Part shown: positions 42,159 to 50,416 of the stretch, in pieces
Layout: the number at the start of each line of letters is the position of its first letter
How positions within the stretch are numbered: position 1 is the stretch's first letter
Assembly: GCA_002102225.1 (NCBI GenBank)
Contig: LQPB01000065.1
Coordinates: 1 to 59,069 of the forward strand
Length of the DNA: 59,069 nt
Source: Mycobacterium interjectum
GTDB lineage: Bacteria; Actinomycetota; Actinomycetes; Mycobacteriales; Mycobacteriaceae
Direction of reading: 5' to 3'
Notes under the pieces: model-generated
Told to the model about the DNA's origin: nothing
The model's database searches: none
Seen by the model: only the letters and a program-made list of their open reading frames with translations
Translations under genes and position numbers: made by a program

Positions 42159-42612
42159 GGTACCCCCGTCGTCGCCCTGGCATTGTGCCCCGAAGCGGAA
42201 AAGTCGCGCTCATGTCTGAACGCGATGTCAGCAAATGGTATGGGAAGGGTCTTAATAAGTCTATAGTTTGCTGACCGTATTAGCTATTAGTCACGTGCCA
42301 AATTAAATCTACGCGCCGTGCACTGCATCGGCACTATTATTCCTAGCGGTGTTTATTAGCTGCAGAGCCGGATTTCACCCCCCCGCACGGCGTTCCGGCG
42401 GCATCCAGCAAACTTTGAAACGCGCCGGCGCTAACTCCGCACAAGTCTCGTTCACAGGCAGAAAGCGCCGTCAGCAACCGCCCCCGGCCGGGATTCGCTA
42501 ACTCGGTCGGTCGGCCGTTTTTCCTGCGATCGAAACCATTTCGTCCGGCCACGGGCTCTGGCCCACCGTCCCCGGCTCGCGGTGAGCGCGGCGCTGCTGC
42601 AGAGTAAGCGAA
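42159..42612. other. 454-bp gene-free gap with an AT-rich core
   Basis: Between the divergent PAS and glycosyltransferase genes. In 42241-42360 I count 52 G/C in 120 bases (43%), far below the flanks. It includes CACGTG at 42293-42298 and several TATTA/TTAAT runs suited to promoters. I find no credible ORF; the reverse-strand frame over 42343-42996 is a shadow of the glycosyltransferase. It may be a regulatory region or a remnant of acquired DNA. Confidence 0.6.
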
Positions 42613-43851
42613 ATGCGTGTGTTGCTCTCGACATACGATTCGCGCGGGGGCGTCGAGCCGCTGGTCGGCCTGGCCGTGCAGTTGCAGGCGCTCGGCGCCG
42701 AGGCCCGCATCTGCGCACCACCCGACGAGGAGTTCGCCGAGCGGGTGGCGGGTCTCGGCGTGCCGCTGGTGCCGTTCGGCGACTCGGTGCGCGCGATGGT
42801 GACCGGCGCGACGCCGCCGTCGGAGGCAGAGCTGCGGCGACACATCGACGGGCTGATCGCCGCGCAGTTCGACACCGTCGCCGCGGCGGCGCAGGGGTGT
42901 GATGCGCTGGTGGCGGCGGGCCTGCTCCCGGCCGCGGCCGGCGCGCGCTCGGCGGCCGAAAAGCTGGGCATCCACTACGTGTACGCGAGCTATCACCCGA
43001 CGGACCTGCCGTCACCGCACCACCCGCCGCCGTCGTTCTGGCGCACGCCGCTGGCCCCCGGCATGGTCGACAACCGGGTGTTGTGGGACGTCGACGCGCG
43101 GAACGCCAACGCGCACTTCGGCGCGACGCTCAACCGGCACCGGGCCGCGATCGGCCTGGCGCCGGTGGACAACGTCCGCGACCACGCCTTCACCGACCGC
43201 CCCTGGCTCGCGGCGGACCCGACGCTGGGCCCGTGGCCGGAGCCGGCGGACCTCGACGTGGTGCAAACCGGCGCGTGGCTGCTGCGCGACACCCGCCCGC
43301 TGCCCACCGAGTTGGTGGACTTCCTGGACGCCGGCGCACCGCCGGTGTACGTGGGCTTTGGCAGCATGCCCGTGCCCACGCTGGAGACCACCGCGCGCGC
43401 TGCCATCGAGGCGATCCGGGCGCAGGGTCGCCGCGTGCTGCTCGCCCGGGGCTGGGCCGGCCTGGCCCCGATCGACGACGGGGACGATTGCTTCGCCGTG
43501 GGCGAGGTCAACCAGCAGGCGCTGTTCGCCCGGGTTGCCGCCGTCGTGCACCACGGCGGCGCCGGCACGACGACCACGGCCGCCCTGGCCGGCGCTCCCC
43601 AGGTGGTGGTGCCGCAGGGGGCCGATCAGCTGTACTGGGCCCGCCGGGTCGCCGAGCTGGGCATCGGCGCGGCGCTGGTGGCGGCGCCGACGGCGGCCGC
43701 CCTGTCCTCGGTGCTGGCGCCCGCCCTGGGCCCCGACACCCGCGCGCGCGCGGGCGTCCTGGCCGGCGAGATCCGCACCGACGGTGCGGCGGTGGCCGCG
43801 ACGCGCCTGCTCGAGACGATCGGCGCTCGAGGCGCCGGCGTGGCCCTATAG
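42613..43851 (+). CDS. GT1-family glycosyltransferase (glycopeptidolipid-type UGT/MGT fold)
   Basis: A 412-residue GT-B glycosyltransferase: MRVLLSTYDSRGGVEPLVGL acceptor-side start, VYVGFGSMPVPTLE near residue 247 and the donor-binding signature VVHHGGAGTTTTAALAGAPQ near residue 310 with GADQLYWARRV. It is similar in type to mycobacterial rhamnosyl- and glycosyltransferases of glycopeptidolipids. No other sugar or lipid genes lie next to it, so acceptor and sugar are unknown. It overlaps the convergent hydrolase by 6 bp. Confidence 0.85.
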   Translation: MRVLLSTYDSRGGVEPLVGLAVQLQALGAEARICAPPDEEFAERVAGLGVPLVPFGDSVRAMVTGATPPSEAELRRHIDGLIAAQFDTVAAAAQGCDALVAAGLLPAAAGARSAAEKLGIHYVYASYHPTDLPSPHHPPPSFWRTPLAPGMVDNRVLWDVDARNANAHFGATLNRHRAAIGLAPVDNVRDHAFTDRPWLAADPTLGPWPEPADLDVVQTGAWLLRDTRPLPTELVDFLDAGAPPVYVGFGSMPVPTLETTARAAIEAIRAQGRRVLLARGWAGLAPIDDGDDCFAVGEVNQQALFARVAAVVHHGGAGTTTTAALAGAPQVVVPQGADQLYWARRVAELGIGAALVAAPTAAALSSVLAPALGPDTRARAGVLAGEIRTDGAAVAATRLLETIGARGAGVAL

Positions 43852-44595
43852 CGCCGAACCGAACACCTCCGTGATCGCCGCCCAGTGCCGCTCGTCGGCG
43901 GCGGGGTCGTAGGGCGGGTTGTCCGGCACCGCGAACCCGTGGCCCGCCGAATACCACTCGATGGTGTGCGCGACCCCGGCCGCCGTCAGCGCCTTGTCGA
44001 GCTGTTCGGCGTGATCGGCGGTGAAGGACGCGTCGTTTTCGGCGCCACCCACGTACACCGTCGCGGTCATCCGGTCGGCCAGCAGGTGCGGGCTGTCCGC
44101 GCCGTCGGTCACCAGCCCGCCGCCGTGGAACGACGCGGCGGCGGCGACGCGGTCGCCGAGGCGCCCGGCCACCACCACCGAGGTCCGCCCGCCCATGCAG
44201 TAGCCGCACACTCCGAACCGCTGACCGGACACCTCGGGGCGCGTGGACAGGTAGTCGAAGAAGGCGCCGGCGTCGCTTTCCATCTTGTCCGGCGTGATGC
44301 CGCCGATCATGGAGAACAGGCGTCCGCGTTCCTTGGCGTCGCTGAACACCGTGGCCATGTCGAACGGGGCCCAGTCGCCGCTGCGGTAGTACACGTCGGG
44401 AAGCAGCACCGCGTAGCCGAATCCGGCCAGCTTGGCGGCCATCCGGTCGAAGGTGTCGCGCACGCCGCCGGCATCGCAGTACATGACTACTCCAGGCCAC
44501 GGTCCCGGGCCCTGGCCATCGGAGTCCTCGGGGGTGAACAGGCCGACGGGGCAGGTGCCGTCGGGAGTGGTGATGCTGTCGCTGATTTTCGGCAT
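43846..44595 (-). CDS. Dienelactone hydrolase family protein
   Basis: A 249-residue alpha/beta-hydrolase of the DLH family with the cysteine nucleophile in CGYCMGGR (C133), the acid in YVGGAENDASF and the base His in YSAGHGFAV. It corresponds to Rv2765 by position and orientation. It could hydrolyse lactones or enol esters; the substrate is unknown. The ATG at 44595 (MPKISDSITTPDG) has GGAGG close upstream; the open frame beyond is a thyA shadow. It is divergent from thyA across 42 bp. Confidence 0.88.
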   Translation of the reverse strand: MPKISDSITTPDGTCPVGLFTPEDSDGQGPGPWPGVVMYCDAGGVRDTFDRMAAKLAGFGYAVLLPDVYYRSGDWAPFDMATVFSDAKERGRLFSMIGGITPDKMESDAGAFFDYLSTRPEVSGQRFGVCGYCMGGRTSVVVAGRLGDRVAAAASFHGGGLVTDGADSPHLLADRMTATVYVGGAENDASFTADHAEQLDKALTAAGVAHTIEWYSAGHGFAVPDNPPYDPAADERHWAAITEVFGSAL

Positions 44596-44625
44596 GGCCT
44601 CCGTTCTACTCCCCGTCCCGCGAGG

Positions 44626-44631
44626 TAGATT
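44626..44631 (+). promoter_or_regulatory. -10 element of thyA-dfrA (leaderless)
   Basis: TAGATT followed by 6 nt and GTG at 44638. Confidence 0.5.
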
Positions 44632-44637
44632 GGCCGC

Positions 44638-45438
44638 GTGTCGATCCCGACCCCCTACGAGGACCTGCTGCGCCTGGTGCTCGAGCGGGGCGCGGCGAAA
44701 TCCGACCGCACCGGCACCGGAACCCGCAGCCTGTTCGGACAGCAGTTGCGCTACGACCTGTCGGCCGGATTCCCGTTGCTGACCACCAAGAAGGTGCATC
44801 TGAAGTCGGTGATCTACGAGTTGCTCTGGTTTTTGCGCGGCGACTCCAACGTCGCGTGGCTGCACGAGCACGGCGTCACCATCTGGGACGAATGGGCAAG
44901 CGACACAGGCGATCTCGGGCCGATCTACGGCGTGCAGTGGCGGTCCTGGCCGACCCCGTCCGGTGCGCACGTCGACCAGATCAGCGCCGCGCTGGAGCTG
45001 CTGCGCACCGACCCGAACTCGCGCCGCATCATCGTGTCGGCGTGGAACGTCGGCGACATCCCGCAGATGGCGCTGCCGCCGTGCCATGCGTTCTTCCAGT
45101 TCTACGTCGCCGACGGCCGGCTGAGCTGCCAGCTCTACCAGCGCAGCGCCGACCTGTTCCTCGGCGTGCCGTTCAACATCGCCAGCTACGCGTTGCTCAC
45201 CCACATGATGGCCGCCCAGTCCGGTCTGTCGGTCGGCGAATTCGTCTGGACGGGTGGTGACTGCCACATCTACGACAACCACGTCGAACAGGTCCGGACC
45301 CAACTGGGCCGCGAGCCGCGGCCCTACCCGGAACTCGTTCTGGCGCACCGAGATTCGATCTTCGACTACACCTATGAGGATGTGGTCGTGAAGAACTACG
45401 ACCCGCACCCGGCGATCAAAGCCCCCGTCGCTGTATGA
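44638..45438 (+). CDS. thyA: Thymidylate synthase (folate-dependent)
   Basis: Methylates dUMP with methylene-tetrahydrofolate, releasing dihydrofolate. The 266 residues show SDRTGTGTRSLFGQQ, the catalytic Cys C149 in ALPPCHAFFQFY, and QLYQRSADLFLGVPFNIASY plus HIYDNH. Its stop overlaps the dfrA ATG (ATGA), linking it to the enzyme that recycles its dihydrofolate product. A second, unrelated synthase (thyX) is encoded 5 kb away. Confidence 0.98.
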   Translation: MSIPTPYEDLLRLVLERGAAKSDRTGTGTRSLFGQQLRYDLSAGFPLLTTKKVHLKSVIYELLWFLRGDSNVAWLHEHGVTIWDEWASDTGDLGPIYGVQWRSWPTPSGAHVDQISAALELLRTDPNSRRIIVSAWNVGDIPQMALPPCHAFFQFYVADGRLSCQLYQRSADLFLGVPFNIASYALLTHMMAAQSGLSVGEFVWTGGDCHIYDNHVEQVRTQLGREPRPYPELVLAHRDSIFDYTYEDVVVKNYDPHPAIKAPVAV

Positions 45439-45920
45439 CGTCTCTGGGTCTGGTGTGGGCTCAGTCGACGTCCGGCGTCATCGGCCGCGGCGGCGACATC
45501 CCCTGGCGGGTGCCCGAAGACCTGGCCCGTTTCAAGCAGGTGACCATGGGGCACACGGTGGTGATGGGCCGGCGCACCTGGGAGTCGTTGCCGGCCCGGG
45601 TCCGGCCGCTGCCGGGGCGCCGCAACGTCGTACTGACCCGGCAGGCCGACTACCGGGCCGACGGGGCGCAGACGGTCGGTTCGCTCGAGGCCGCGCTGAC
45701 GGAGGCGAAGGCCTGGGTGATCGGCGGCGCGGAGATCTACGCGCTGGCGCTGCCGCTGGCCACCCGGTGCGAGGTCACCGAGGTCGACATCGACCTCGCG
45801 CGCGACGACGAAGACGCGCTGGCCCCGGCGCTCGACGAGTCGTGGCTGGGCGAGACGGGGGAGTGGCAGGTCAGCCGCACGGGGCTGCGCTACCGGTTCC
45901 ACAGCTACCGTCGGGCCTGA
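45435..45920 (+). CDS. dfrA: Dihydrofolate reductase
   Basis: NADPH-dependent reduction of dihydrofolate, the target of trimethoprim-type antifolates. The 161 residues show VIGRGGDIPWRVPEDLARFK with the catalytic Asp (D29), GHTVVMGRRTWESLP near residue 42 and WVIGGAEIYALAL near residue 95. It is translationally coupled to thyA. Confidence 0.97.
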   Translation: MTSLGLVWAQSTSGVIGRGGDIPWRVPEDLARFKQVTMGHTVVMGRRTWESLPARVRPLPGRRNVVLTRQADYRADGAQTVGSLEAALTEAKAWVIGGAEIYALALPLATRCEVTEVDIDLARDDEDALAPALDESWLGETGEWQVSRTGLRYRFHSYRRA

Positions 45921-45993
45921 GCGCCCGCCTCGGCGCCCGTGACATACTCGGACGCGGGGTCGGTATCGCCGGGGTTTTTGACCAGACGTTGCC

Positions 45994-45999
45994 AGGAGG
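45994..45999 (+). promoter_or_regulatory. Ribosome site deciding the DivIVA-like start
   Basis: AGGAGG lies 5 nt before TTG 46005 and 11 nt before GTG 46011, which favours the rare TTG start. Confidence 0.5.
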
Positions 46000-46004
46000 G
46001 GGAA

Positions 46005-46703
46005 TTGGCAGTGATAACCGAACCCGCAAAGACGTTCACGCGCATGTTCAGGGGCTACGACCCCGGCGCCGTCGACGCGCACATCGAGATGCTGGCCACC
46101 AAGCAGCAGCTGCTGCTCGACGACGTCGAGAGCCTGCGGGCGCGGCTGAAGGAATCCGGCGAGGAGACGGCCGCCCTGCGCAAGGAGATCGCCGTCCTCA
46201 CCGAGGCCTCGACCTCGCCCCACGCGGTGCAAAAGCGGATGGCGACGATGCTGCGCCGCGCGGTCGACGAGGCCGCCGAGATGCAGGCCGAGGCGCGGGC
46301 CGAGGCCGAGGCGCTGATCGCGGCCGCGGAGGCCGAGGCGCAGACCGCCCAGCGGCGCCGCGACGAGGTGTTGGCCGACATGGCCGAGCAGCGCAAGGCC
46401 ATGGAGGCCGAATACGCGGAGGCCAAGGAGAAGCTCGAGGCCGAACTGGCCGACATGCGCGCCGACGCCCAACGGGCGCGTGAGCAGCTCCTCGGCGACG
46501 CGAAGCAGGAGGCCGATCACTATCGCGACAAGGCCCGGCGCGCGGTGGACGAGGCGAGCCAGCAACGGATCAGGATCCTCGAACAGCTGATGGGCGTCTA
46601 CCGCGAGCTGGAGCCGGTCCCGGCCGCTCTCGAGTCGGCGTACGAAGAACGAAACGATCCGCAGGCCCTGGTATCGGCGGACGGGAAAGTCTGCGCCGGC
46701 TGA
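46005..46703 (+). CDS. DivIVA/Wag31-like coiled-coil protein
   Basis: A 232-residue protein. The N terminus (FTRMFRGYDPGAVDAHIEML, residues about 10-29) matches the DivIVA/GpsB membrane-binding signature with the RGYD turn. Nearly all the rest is Ala/Glu/Lys/Arg-rich coiled coil to about residue 205. It is likely a polar or septal scaffold or regulator. It is clearly not wag31 itself, which lies in the division cluster. TTG start supported by AGGAGG. By position it would replace Rv2762c. Confidence 0.75.
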   Translation: MAVITEPAKTFTRMFRGYDPGAVDAHIEMLATKQQLLLDDVESLRARLKESGEETAALRKEIAVLTEASTSPHAVQKRMATMLRRAVDEAAEMQAEARAEAEALIAAAEAEAQTAQRRRDEVLADMAEQRKAMEAEYAEAKEKLEAELADMRADAQRAREQLLGDAKQEADHYRDKARRAVDEASQQRIRILEQLMGVYRELEPVPAALESAYEERNDPQALVSADGKVCAG

Positions 46704-46742
46704 GCCCGGTCGCGCCGCCGCTGAGGACGGGCGAAAAGCCGG

Positions 46743-46748
46743 TATTCT
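46743..46748 (+). promoter_or_regulatory. -10 element of the glycosylase-hsdMS genes (leaderless)
   Basis: TATTCT followed by 6 nt and GTG at 46755. Confidence 0.5.
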
Positions 46749-46754
46749 CGGCGC

Positions 46755-47969
46755 GTGTCGCCCCGCACCCCCAGGCTGACCGCCGCGCAAGCCCGGCGGA
46801 TAGCCGTTGCGGCCCAAGGATTTAGCGAGCCCCGCCCCGCCGGCCCGATCACCCGCGCGCACCTGAAGCGGCTCATATCGAGAATACAAGTGCTGCAGCT
46901 GGATTCGGTTTCGGTCGCGGTGCGCGCCCACTACGCGCCGGTGTTCAGCCGGCTTGGCCCCTACGACCGCGACGTTGTGGACCGCGCGGCCTGGGGGCCG
47001 CGCTCGGCGCGGCTGCTGGCCGAGTACTGGGCCCATGAGGCCGCGCTGATGGCGGTCGACGACTGGCCGCTGCTGCGCTGGCGGATGCGCCAATACACCC
47101 ACGGCCGCTGGGGCACTCACATCGTCAAGGCCAATCCGAAGCTCGCCGAGCGCATCGTCGCCGCCGTCGCGGAGCTCGGGCCCAGCACCGCCGGGCAGAT
47201 CGAGGAGCACCTGGCCGCCGAGCCCCGCCGGAAGAAGGGCACCTGGTGGACCCGTAGCGACACCAAGTGGGTGGCCGAGGCGCTGTTCGCCTCCGGCGTG
47301 CTCACCACGGCCACCCGGGTCGGTTTCGCGCGCCATTACGACCTGGTGGAACGGGTGCTGCCGGCGAGCGTGCTGGCCCGCGAGGTCGACGACGACGAGG
47401 CCGTCCGCGAGCTGACGCTGCGGGCCGCCACCGCGCTGGGCGTGGGCACCGAGGCCGACATCCGCGACTACTTCCGGCTGTCGGCCCAACAGGTCAAGCC
47501 GGCGATCGCCGACCTGGTGTCCGCGGGTGCGATCGAGCGGGTCGACGTCGACGGCTGGCCCGCGCCGGCGTACCTGCGGGCGGGCCGGCCGGTGCCGCGC
47601 GCCGACCGGGGCACCGCGCTGCTGTGCCCGTTCGACCCGTTGATCTTCTTCCGGCCCCGGGTCGAGCGGCTCTTCGGCTTCCACTACCGCATCGAGATCT
47701 ACACCCCGGCCGCCAAGCGCCGGTACGGCTACTACGTGTGGCCGCTGCTGATGGACGGGCGGCTGGTGGCGCGCGTCGACCTCAAGGCCGACCGGACGGC
47801 TGACACGCTGCGCGTGCTGGGCGCCTTCGGCGAGCCCGAGGCCCCGCGACCGCGGGTGGTGGCGGCGCTGGCCGGCGAACTGCGGTCCATGGCGTCGTGG
47901 CTGGGCCTGGGCGGGTTCAGCGTCTCGACCCGGGGCGACCTGGCCGCCGAGCTGCGGGCCGCCGGCTGA
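46755..47969 (+). CDS. YcaQ/AlkX-like winged-helix DNA glycosylase (HTH_42)
   Basis: A 404-residue member of the crosslink-repair glycosylase family (winged helix DNA-binding domain protein). The segment IQVLQLDSVSVAVRAHYAPV near residue 44 holds the catalytic Q-hydrophobic-D motif (QLD) of YcaQ/AlkX-type enzymes, which unhook alkylation crosslinks. C-terminal LLCPFDPLIFFRPRVERLFG and the RYGYYVWPLLMDG segment are also typical. The substrate range is not deducible. Its stop shares a base with the hsdM ATG (TGATG), so the glycosylase is cotranscribed with hsdM-hsdS. Confidence 0.85.
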   Translation: MSPRTPRLTAAQARRIAVAAQGFSEPRPAGPITRAHLKRLISRIQVLQLDSVSVAVRAHYAPVFSRLGPYDRDVVDRAAWGPRSARLLAEYWAHEAALMAVDDWPLLRWRMRQYTHGRWGTHIVKANPKLAERIVAAVAELGPSTAGQIEEHLAAEPRRKKGTWWTRSDTKWVAEALFASGVLTTATRVGFARHYDLVERVLPASVLAREVDDDEAVRELTLRAATALGVGTEADIRDYFRLSAQQVKPAIADLVSAGAIERVDVDGWPAPAYLRAGRPVPRADRGTALLCPFDPLIFFRPRVERLFGFHYRIEIYTPAAKRRYGYYVWPLLMDGRLVARVDLKADRTADTLRVLGAFGEPEAPRPRVVAALAGELRSMASWLGLGGFSVSTRGDLAAELRAAG

Positions 47970-49348
47970 TGCGCGCAACGGACAAAGAACTCAAGGACAC
48001 GCTCTGGAAGGCGGCCAACAAGCTGCGCGGCGCGCTGTCCGCCGGCCAGTACAAGGACGCCATCCTCGGGCTGGTGTTTCTCCAGCATGCCTGCGACTCG
48101 CGCTGGAAGTCGTTGGCGCGCAACGCCGAATCGCCGCACATCGGCCGGCTCGTCGACGACGCGATGGAGGCCGCCGCGCTGCCGCGGCTGTACGAAGGCC
48201 TCGACCCGCGCCGCCTCGGCGACCTGGTGCGCCTGCTCGACGACGCACGGTTCGGCCCGCCAAGCGGCGGGGGCGCGCGGGACCTGATGGGCGAGGTGTA
48301 CGAATACTTCCTGGGCAACTTCGCCCGGGCCGAGGGCCGGCGCGGCGGCGAGTTCTTCACCCCGCCCAGCGTGGTGCGGCTGCTCGTCGAGGTCCTCGAA
48401 CCGTCCAGCGGGCGGGTGTACGACCCGTGTTGCGGGTCGGGCGGAATGTTCGTGCAGACCGAGCGGTTCATCGCCGCGCGCGACGGCGATCGCGCGAACG
48501 TCACGATCTACGGCCAGGAAAGCGTGGAGCAGACCTGGCGGATGGCGAAGATGAACCTCGCCGTGCACGGCATCGACGACACCGGCCTCGGCGCGCGGTG
48601 GGGCGACACGTTCGTCGAGGACCTGCACCCCGGCGTGATGATGGACTACGTGCTGGCCAATCCGCCCTTCAACATCAAGGATTGGGCCCGCGACGCGGCG
48701 GATTCGCGCTGGCGTTTCGGCGCTCCGCCCGCCACCAACGCGAACTACGCCTGGATTCAACACATCCTGTCCAAGCTGGCGCCGGGCGGCAAGGCCGGAG
48801 TGGTGATGGCCAACGGCTCGATGTCGTCGAACACGCTCGGGGAGGGCGACATTCGGGCCGGGATCGTCGAGGCGGACCTGGTGTCGTGCATGGTGGCGCT
48901 GCCCGGGCAGTTGTTCCGCAGCACCGGCATCCCGGTGTGCGTGTGGTTTTTCGCCCGGGACAAGGCCGCGCGGGCCGGCCAGGTGCTGTTCGTCGACGCC
49001 CGCGGGCTGGGCTACCTGGCGGATCGGGCGGAGCGCGTGCTGTCCGACGAGGAGGTGCTCCGCATCGCCGACACCTACCACGCGTGGAGCGGATCGCGGT
49101 CGGCCACCGCCAAAGGCCTGACGTACCAGGATGTTCCGGGGTTTTGCCGATCGGCGTCGCTGGACGACATCAGGGCCGCGGGCTATGTCATGACGCCCGG
49201 ACGCTATGTCGGCCCGCCCGCCGTGGCCGACGACGGGGAGCCCGTCGACCAGAAGATCGCCCGGCTGACCGGCGACCTGCTGGCGGCGCTGGACGAATCC
49301 GCGCGGCTGGACACCCTGGTGCGCGAGCAGGTGGAGCGCCTGCGGTGA
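47969..49348 (+). CDS. hsdM: Type I restriction-modification methyltransferase subunit HsdM
   Basis: N6-adenine methyltransferase subunit of 459 residues: N-terminal helical domain, GGEFFTPPSVVRLLVE (residues about 126-141), SAM motif I DPCCGSGG at 152-159 and catalytic NPPF at 231-234. Slightly short but complete. It corresponds to Rv2756c. The start ATG 47969 overlaps the glycosylase stop, and the stop overlaps the hsdS GTG. No hsdR is present in the window, so the pair is probably an epigenetic methyltransferase without restriction. Confidence 0.93.
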   Translation: MRATDKELKDTLWKAANKLRGALSAGQYKDAILGLVFLQHACDSRWKSLARNAESPHIGRLVDDAMEAAALPRLYEGLDPRRLGDLVRLLDDARFGPPSGGGARDLMGEVYEYFLGNFARAEGRRGGEFFTPPSVVRLLVEVLEPSSGRVYDPCCGSGGMFVQTERFIAARDGDRANVTIYGQESVEQTWRMAKMNLAVHGIDDTGLGARWGDTFVEDLHPGVMMDYVLANPPFNIKDWARDAADSRWRFGAPPATNANYAWIQHILSKLAPGGKAGVVMANGSMSSNTLGEGDIRAGIVEADLVSCMVALPGQLFRSTGIPVCVWFFARDKAARAGQVLFVDARGLGYLADRAERVLSDEEVLRIADTYHAWSGSRSATAKGLTYQDVPGFCRSASLDDIRAAGYVMTPGRYVGPPAVADDGEPVDQKIARLTGDLLAALDESARLDTLVREQVERLR

Positions 49349-50406
49349 GGGTCAGGCTGGGCGACCACCTCGAATTCAGCAACGGAACCAGCCCGCCGCG
49401 GCGGGCGCCGGACGGGTGCTTTCGCGTCTACGGCGCCAACGGGGCGATCGGCTATGCGGCACAACACAACGCGGCCGGGCCGTTGATCGTCCTGGGCCGG
49501 GTCGGATCGTATTGCGGCAGCCTGCGGTATTGCGACGCCGAGGTCTGGGTCACCGACAACGCGCTGGTATGCCGGGCCAAGGACCCCCGGGACACGCGGT
49601 ACTGGTACTACGCGCTGCACACCTGCGCGCTGGGCGAGCACCGCGCCGGATCGGGCCAGCCGCTGCTCAACCAGCGGATCCTGCGCGAGGTCTCGGTCTC
49701 GACCGTCGCGGCGCCGCAACGCCGCCGGATCGCCGAGGTGCTCGGCGCCGTCGACGACAAGATCGCCGCCAACGAGCGCGTGATCGCGGCCGCCGAAGAG
49801 CTGATGGTGGCCATCGCCCAGTCGGTGTCCGACCACGTGCCGCTGGCGTGCCTTGCCGAGCGGTCGACGGCATTCGTCGGCCCGGATGGGTTCGACGACG
49901 TCGTCGCCCACTTCAGCCTCCCGGCCTTCGACGACGGCGCGAAACCCGCGCTCGTTGCCGCCGAAACGGTGAAAAGCGGCAAGTTCCTGCTGTCGCGGCC
50001 GTGCGTCTTGGTCGCGAAGCTCAACCCCAGGATTCCGCGCATCTGGAACGTGCCCGCCCTGCCGCCGCAAATGGCCTTGGCCAGCACCGAATTCGTGGTG
50101 CTGAGCCCGGTGGGTGTGGACACGTCGGCGCTGTGGTCGGCGGTGGCGCAACCCGTCGTCACCGAGACGCTGCGGCGCCGCGTGGCCGGCACCTCGGGAA
50201 GCCACCAGCGGATTCGGCCGCGCGATCTGCTCGAGGTTCCGGTCCGCGACGTCCGGCGCCTCGCCCCGGCGGCGGCGCGGACGATCACCGGCCTGGGCGC
50301 GCTGTGCCAGGCCCGACGCGCCGAATGCGTGCGGTTGTCGGCCTTCCGCGACGCGACGCTGCCGCTGCTGACAGCGGGTGAGCTGGCGGTGCGGCCGTCG
50401 CGTTAA
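49345..50406 (+). CDS. hsdS: Type I RM specificity subunit HsdS
   Basis: A 353-residue DNA-recognition subunit with two target-recognition domains (about residues 1-120 and 155-305) separated by the conserved helix PQRRRIAEVLGAVDDKIAAN and closed by a second helix with FRDATLPLLTAGEL. This is a complete two-half structure, whereas I recall M. tuberculosis as carrying hsdS and a separate partial hsdS.1 apart from each other. GTG 49345 overlaps the hsdM stop. The target sequence cannot be read from the protein. Confidence 0.9.
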   Translation: MRVRLGDHLEFSNGTSPPRRAPDGCFRVYGANGAIGYAAQHNAAGPLIVLGRVGSYCGSLRYCDAEVWVTDNALVCRAKDPRDTRYWYYALHTCALGEHRAGSGQPLLNQRILREVSVSTVAAPQRRRIAEVLGAVDDKIAANERVIAAAEELMVAIAQSVSDHVPLACLAERSTAFVGPDGFDDVVAHFSLPAFDDGAKPALVAAETVKSGKFLLSRPCVLVAKLNPRIPRIWNVPALPPQMALASTEFVVLSPVGVDTSALWSAVAQPVVTETLRRRVAGTSGSHQRIRPRDLLEVPVRDVRRLAPAAARTITGLGALCQARRAECVRLSAFRDATLPLLTAGELAVRPSR

Positions 50407-50416
50407 GGTGAGCGCC

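Noticed and set aside
42343..42996. 217-codon reverse frame near the glycosyltransferase start
   Set aside because: The codon pattern is a mirror of the GT gene over most of its length and there is no recognisable domain.
44596..45408. Upstream extension of the dienelactone hydrolase frame
   Set aside because: It is antisense to thyA; the family start MPKISDSITTPDG lies at 44595.
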